Of a stretch of 64,000 nt of DNA, positions 62,807-64,000 are shown one piece after another. The stretch's first letter is position 1. Every line of letters begins with the position of its first letter. The notes under the pieces were generated by a model. That model was given only the letters and a program-made list of their open reading frames with translations, was not told the DNA's origin and ran no database searches. This DNA is from Spirochaetota bacterium (GTDB taxonomy: Bacteria > Spirochaetota > Spirochaetia > Treponematales > UBA12059): NCBI GenBank assembly GCA_018262985.1, contig JADFDI010000007.1, positions 92,023-156,022 of the forward strand, read 5' to 3'. The position numbers were made by a program, and so were the translations under genes.

Positions 62807-63156
62807 GGGGGTGCCCCGGTTTCGACTGACGCGATCCGGGTCGTGGGTCGCAGGTGGAGCGCCGATGTCCTTACATTCGGCAAAACCTTTAACTGCCAAC
62901 AACGACAGTTACGCCCTCGCCGCGTAAGCGGTAGGACGCGGAAGCCGGTTGCGCCGCCTCGAGCGGCCGTAACTTCCGACGCGATCGAGGCTGGCCGCGT
63001 TCCGCGCCGGGACGGGACGCGGCGAGAAAAATTCCTGGATACGGAGACGCCGCGTGCCGCGAAGCCAAGCGTTTCCCGACAATCCGATGCGCGGCTAAAC
63101 CTGTAGACGCCCTCGGCACGCGCGCCAGGACGCGGGTTCGACTCCCGCCACCTCCA
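62807..63156 (+). ncRNA. ssrA: Transfer-messenger RNA (tmRNA)
   Basis: The 5' end GGGGGTGCCCCGGTTTCGAC and 3' end GCGGGTTCGACTCCCGCCAC pair as the tRNA-like acceptor and T-arm of tmRNA. The resume codon GCA (62880) opens a frame AKPLTANNDSYALAA ending in TAA (62925-62927); ending in YALAA, it resembles the degradation tags of treponemes. A helix follows the stop, then pseudoknot-forming GC repeats. The mature 3' CCA is not encoded. tmRNA with SmpB releases stalled ribosomes and tags the unfinished protein. Confidence 0.96.
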
Positions 63157-63161
63157 CTGTA

Positions 63162-63199
63162 AAGTCGCCGGCTCCCATGGGCCGGCGACTTCCTTTTCC
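63162..63199 (+). terminator. Rho-independent terminator of ssrA
   Basis: AAGTCGCCGGC and GCCGGCGACTT pair perfectly over 11 bp around TCCCATGG, followed by CCTTTTCC. Confidence 0.9.
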
Positions 63200-63310
63200 C
63201 CCTTTTCCCTCGCGTGTCCCGTACTGTTGAAAGCGGACACGGCTGAATCAGGCAGGTTTCCCCAGGCAGAATGATTCGACATGGCGCGACAGTGCCGATC
63301 GCGGAGCGAC
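63200..63310. other. Spacer between tmRNA and IS256 element, possible insertion-sequence debris
   Basis: No gene is present. CGTGTCCCG (about 63206) and CGGACACGG (about 63232) form an inverted pair around TACTGTTGAAAG, resembling an insertion-sequence end. Together with the remnants before tmRNA, this suggests repeated insertion at this site. Confidence 0.3.
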
Positions 63311-64000
63311 GGGTAGTGTCCCCCGTAGTGGTGTAAAAGCGGCGATGGTAGACAAGGCCATCGTGGGTCTCCGATGCTGGTGTCACCACAACTACCCACA
63401 GGGGGGACACCACGATGGCCGAGACAAGCATGGCACTGATCGAACTGGCTGAAAAGCACCGGGACACCGATTTCCTGCACGACCTGGGGCAGTTCGCTTT
63501 GCAGAAGCTCATGGAGCTCGAGGTGGAAGCCAAGGTCGGCGCCGGGAAGCACGAGCGGAACGACGAACGCGTCACGCACCGGAACGGCTATCGCGACCGG
63601 ACCTACGAAACCCGGATCGGGACCATGGAGCTCCGCATCCCCAAGCTCCGCACCGGCTCGTACTTCCCATCCTTTCTCGAGCCGAGGAAGCTCTCGGAAC
63701 AGGCGCTCGTGGCAGTCGTACAGGAAGCCTACGTGCACGGCGTGAGCACGAGAAAGGTCGACGATCTCGTGCAGGCCATGGGAATGACAGGCATCTCGAA
63801 GAGCCAGGTGTCGAGGTTCTGCGGCGAGATCGACGAGCGCGTCGCGGCATTCCGGGAACGTCCTATCACCGGCGCGTGGCCCTATCTCTGGCTGGACGCG
63901 ACGTACGTGAAGTCGCGCAATAACGGCCGGGTCGAAAGCAGGGCCATCGTCGTGGCGGTCGGCGTCAACGCTGAAGGACGCCGCGAGATCCTCGGGATCG
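63311..64000 (+). mobile_element. IS256-family insertion sequence (left part)
   Basis: The element seems to begin near GGGTAGTGTCCCCCGTAGTG at 63311, about 100 bases before its transposase. A GTGTCCCCC motif near the end recurs inverted (GGGGGGACAC at 63401-63410), consistent with terminal and sub-terminal repeats. The right end lies outside the window, so neither target duplication nor exact boundaries can be given. Confidence 0.65.
63415..64000 (+). CDS. IS256-family (Mutator-type) transposase, N-terminal part
   Basis: An open frame of 195 codons reaches the right edge. It reads TDFLHDLGQFALQKLMELEV, ERVTHRNGYRDRTYETRIGT, LRIPKLRTGSYFPSFLEPR, VQEAYVHGVSTRKVDDLVQA, ISKSQVSRFCGEIDERV, then WPYLWLDATYVKSRNNGRV with the first catalytic Asp. 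All are hallmarks of IS256/Mutator DDE transposases. The start ATG follows an AGGGGGGACACCACG stretch. The part seen is intact, so the element may be active; the rest is beyond the window. Confidence 0.95.
   Translation, partial: MAETSMALIELAEKHRDTDFLHDLGQFALQKLMELEVEAKVGAGKHERNDERVTHRNGYRDRTYETRIGTMELRIPKLRTGSYFPSFLEPRKLSEQALVAVVQEAYVHGVSTRKVDDLVQAMGMTGISKSQVSRFCGEIDERVAAFRERPITGAWPYLWLDATYVKSRNNGRVESRAIVVAVGVNAEGRREILGI

Overview
The window is a contiguous stretch of a very GC-rich bacterial chromosome (roughly two thirds G+C or more by eye, with third codon positions almost always G or C). It most likely comes from a spirochaete of the Treponema/Spirochaeta side (Spirochaetales). The evidence is a tandem pair of FlaA periplasmic-flagellum sheath proteins, two tandem FlaB core flagellins followed by flaG and fliD, a TatT-TatP-TatQM TRAP transporter of the type known from Treponema, and a tmRNA tag ending in YALAA. 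The high GC makes long open frames appear opposite almost every gene; calls rest on protein motifs, codon phase, ribosome binding sites and start/stop overlaps.

Layout. 1-5.6 kb: a giant exported Ig-like repeat protein on the minus strand, cut by the window edge. 5.7-10.4 kb: the TRAP operon (tatT, tatP, tatQM) with a coupled serine hydrolase. 10.5-12.1 kb: rnhA and class II aldolase, convergent around an inverted-repeat element. 12.1-15.3 kb: an unknown lipoprotein, two FlaA proteins and a DOMON protein. 15.3-19.8 kb: tatD, clpB, a DUF3783 protein and argR. 20-23.1 kb: a FapA-like protein, a response regulator and a receiver-histidine kinase fusion. 23.4-29.2 kb: guaA, purA, guaB and purB, which together convert IMP to AMP and GMP. 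29.4-35.9 kb: a flavodiiron protein, trpB with a possible leader peptide, ybaK, a ferredoxin-reductase-like flavoprotein, and a GH57 protein coupled to a DUF4912 protein. 36-38.5 kb: pcnB and a lysophospholipase-like hydrolase.

38.7-47.9 kb is a motility block: two flaB genes, flaG, fliD, a conserved unknown, a PilZ protein, a small unknown, tsaE, tsaB and a HD-GYP phosphodiesterase, mostly with 4-base overlaps. 48-57.4 kb, all on the minus strand, is a sugar uptake and sensing block: an anchored sugar-binding protein, a YesM/LytS-type kinase, a YesN/AraC response regulator, a second sugar-binding lipoprotein, and then a ChvE-GguA-GguB type ABC importer. The arrangement suggests that the first three sense a sugar and induce the transporter.

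57.4-61.4 kb holds a small unknown gene, tRNA-Met, a decayed coding remnant, an unknown exported protein, mnmA and a HD-domain phosphohydrolase. 61.5-64 kb is a disrupted, mobile-element-rich end: a frameshifted family-3 solute-binding lipoprotein, a transposase remnant with end-like repeats, tmRNA (ssrA) with promoter and terminator, and an IS256-family element running off the window.

Points that stand out are a repeated promoter layout that places the start codon at or near the predicted transcription start (leaderless mRNAs), an array of four near-perfect hairpins between two convergent genes, a GH57 enzyme with Gln where the catalytic Glu is expected, and an MnmA without its usual second catalytic cysteine.
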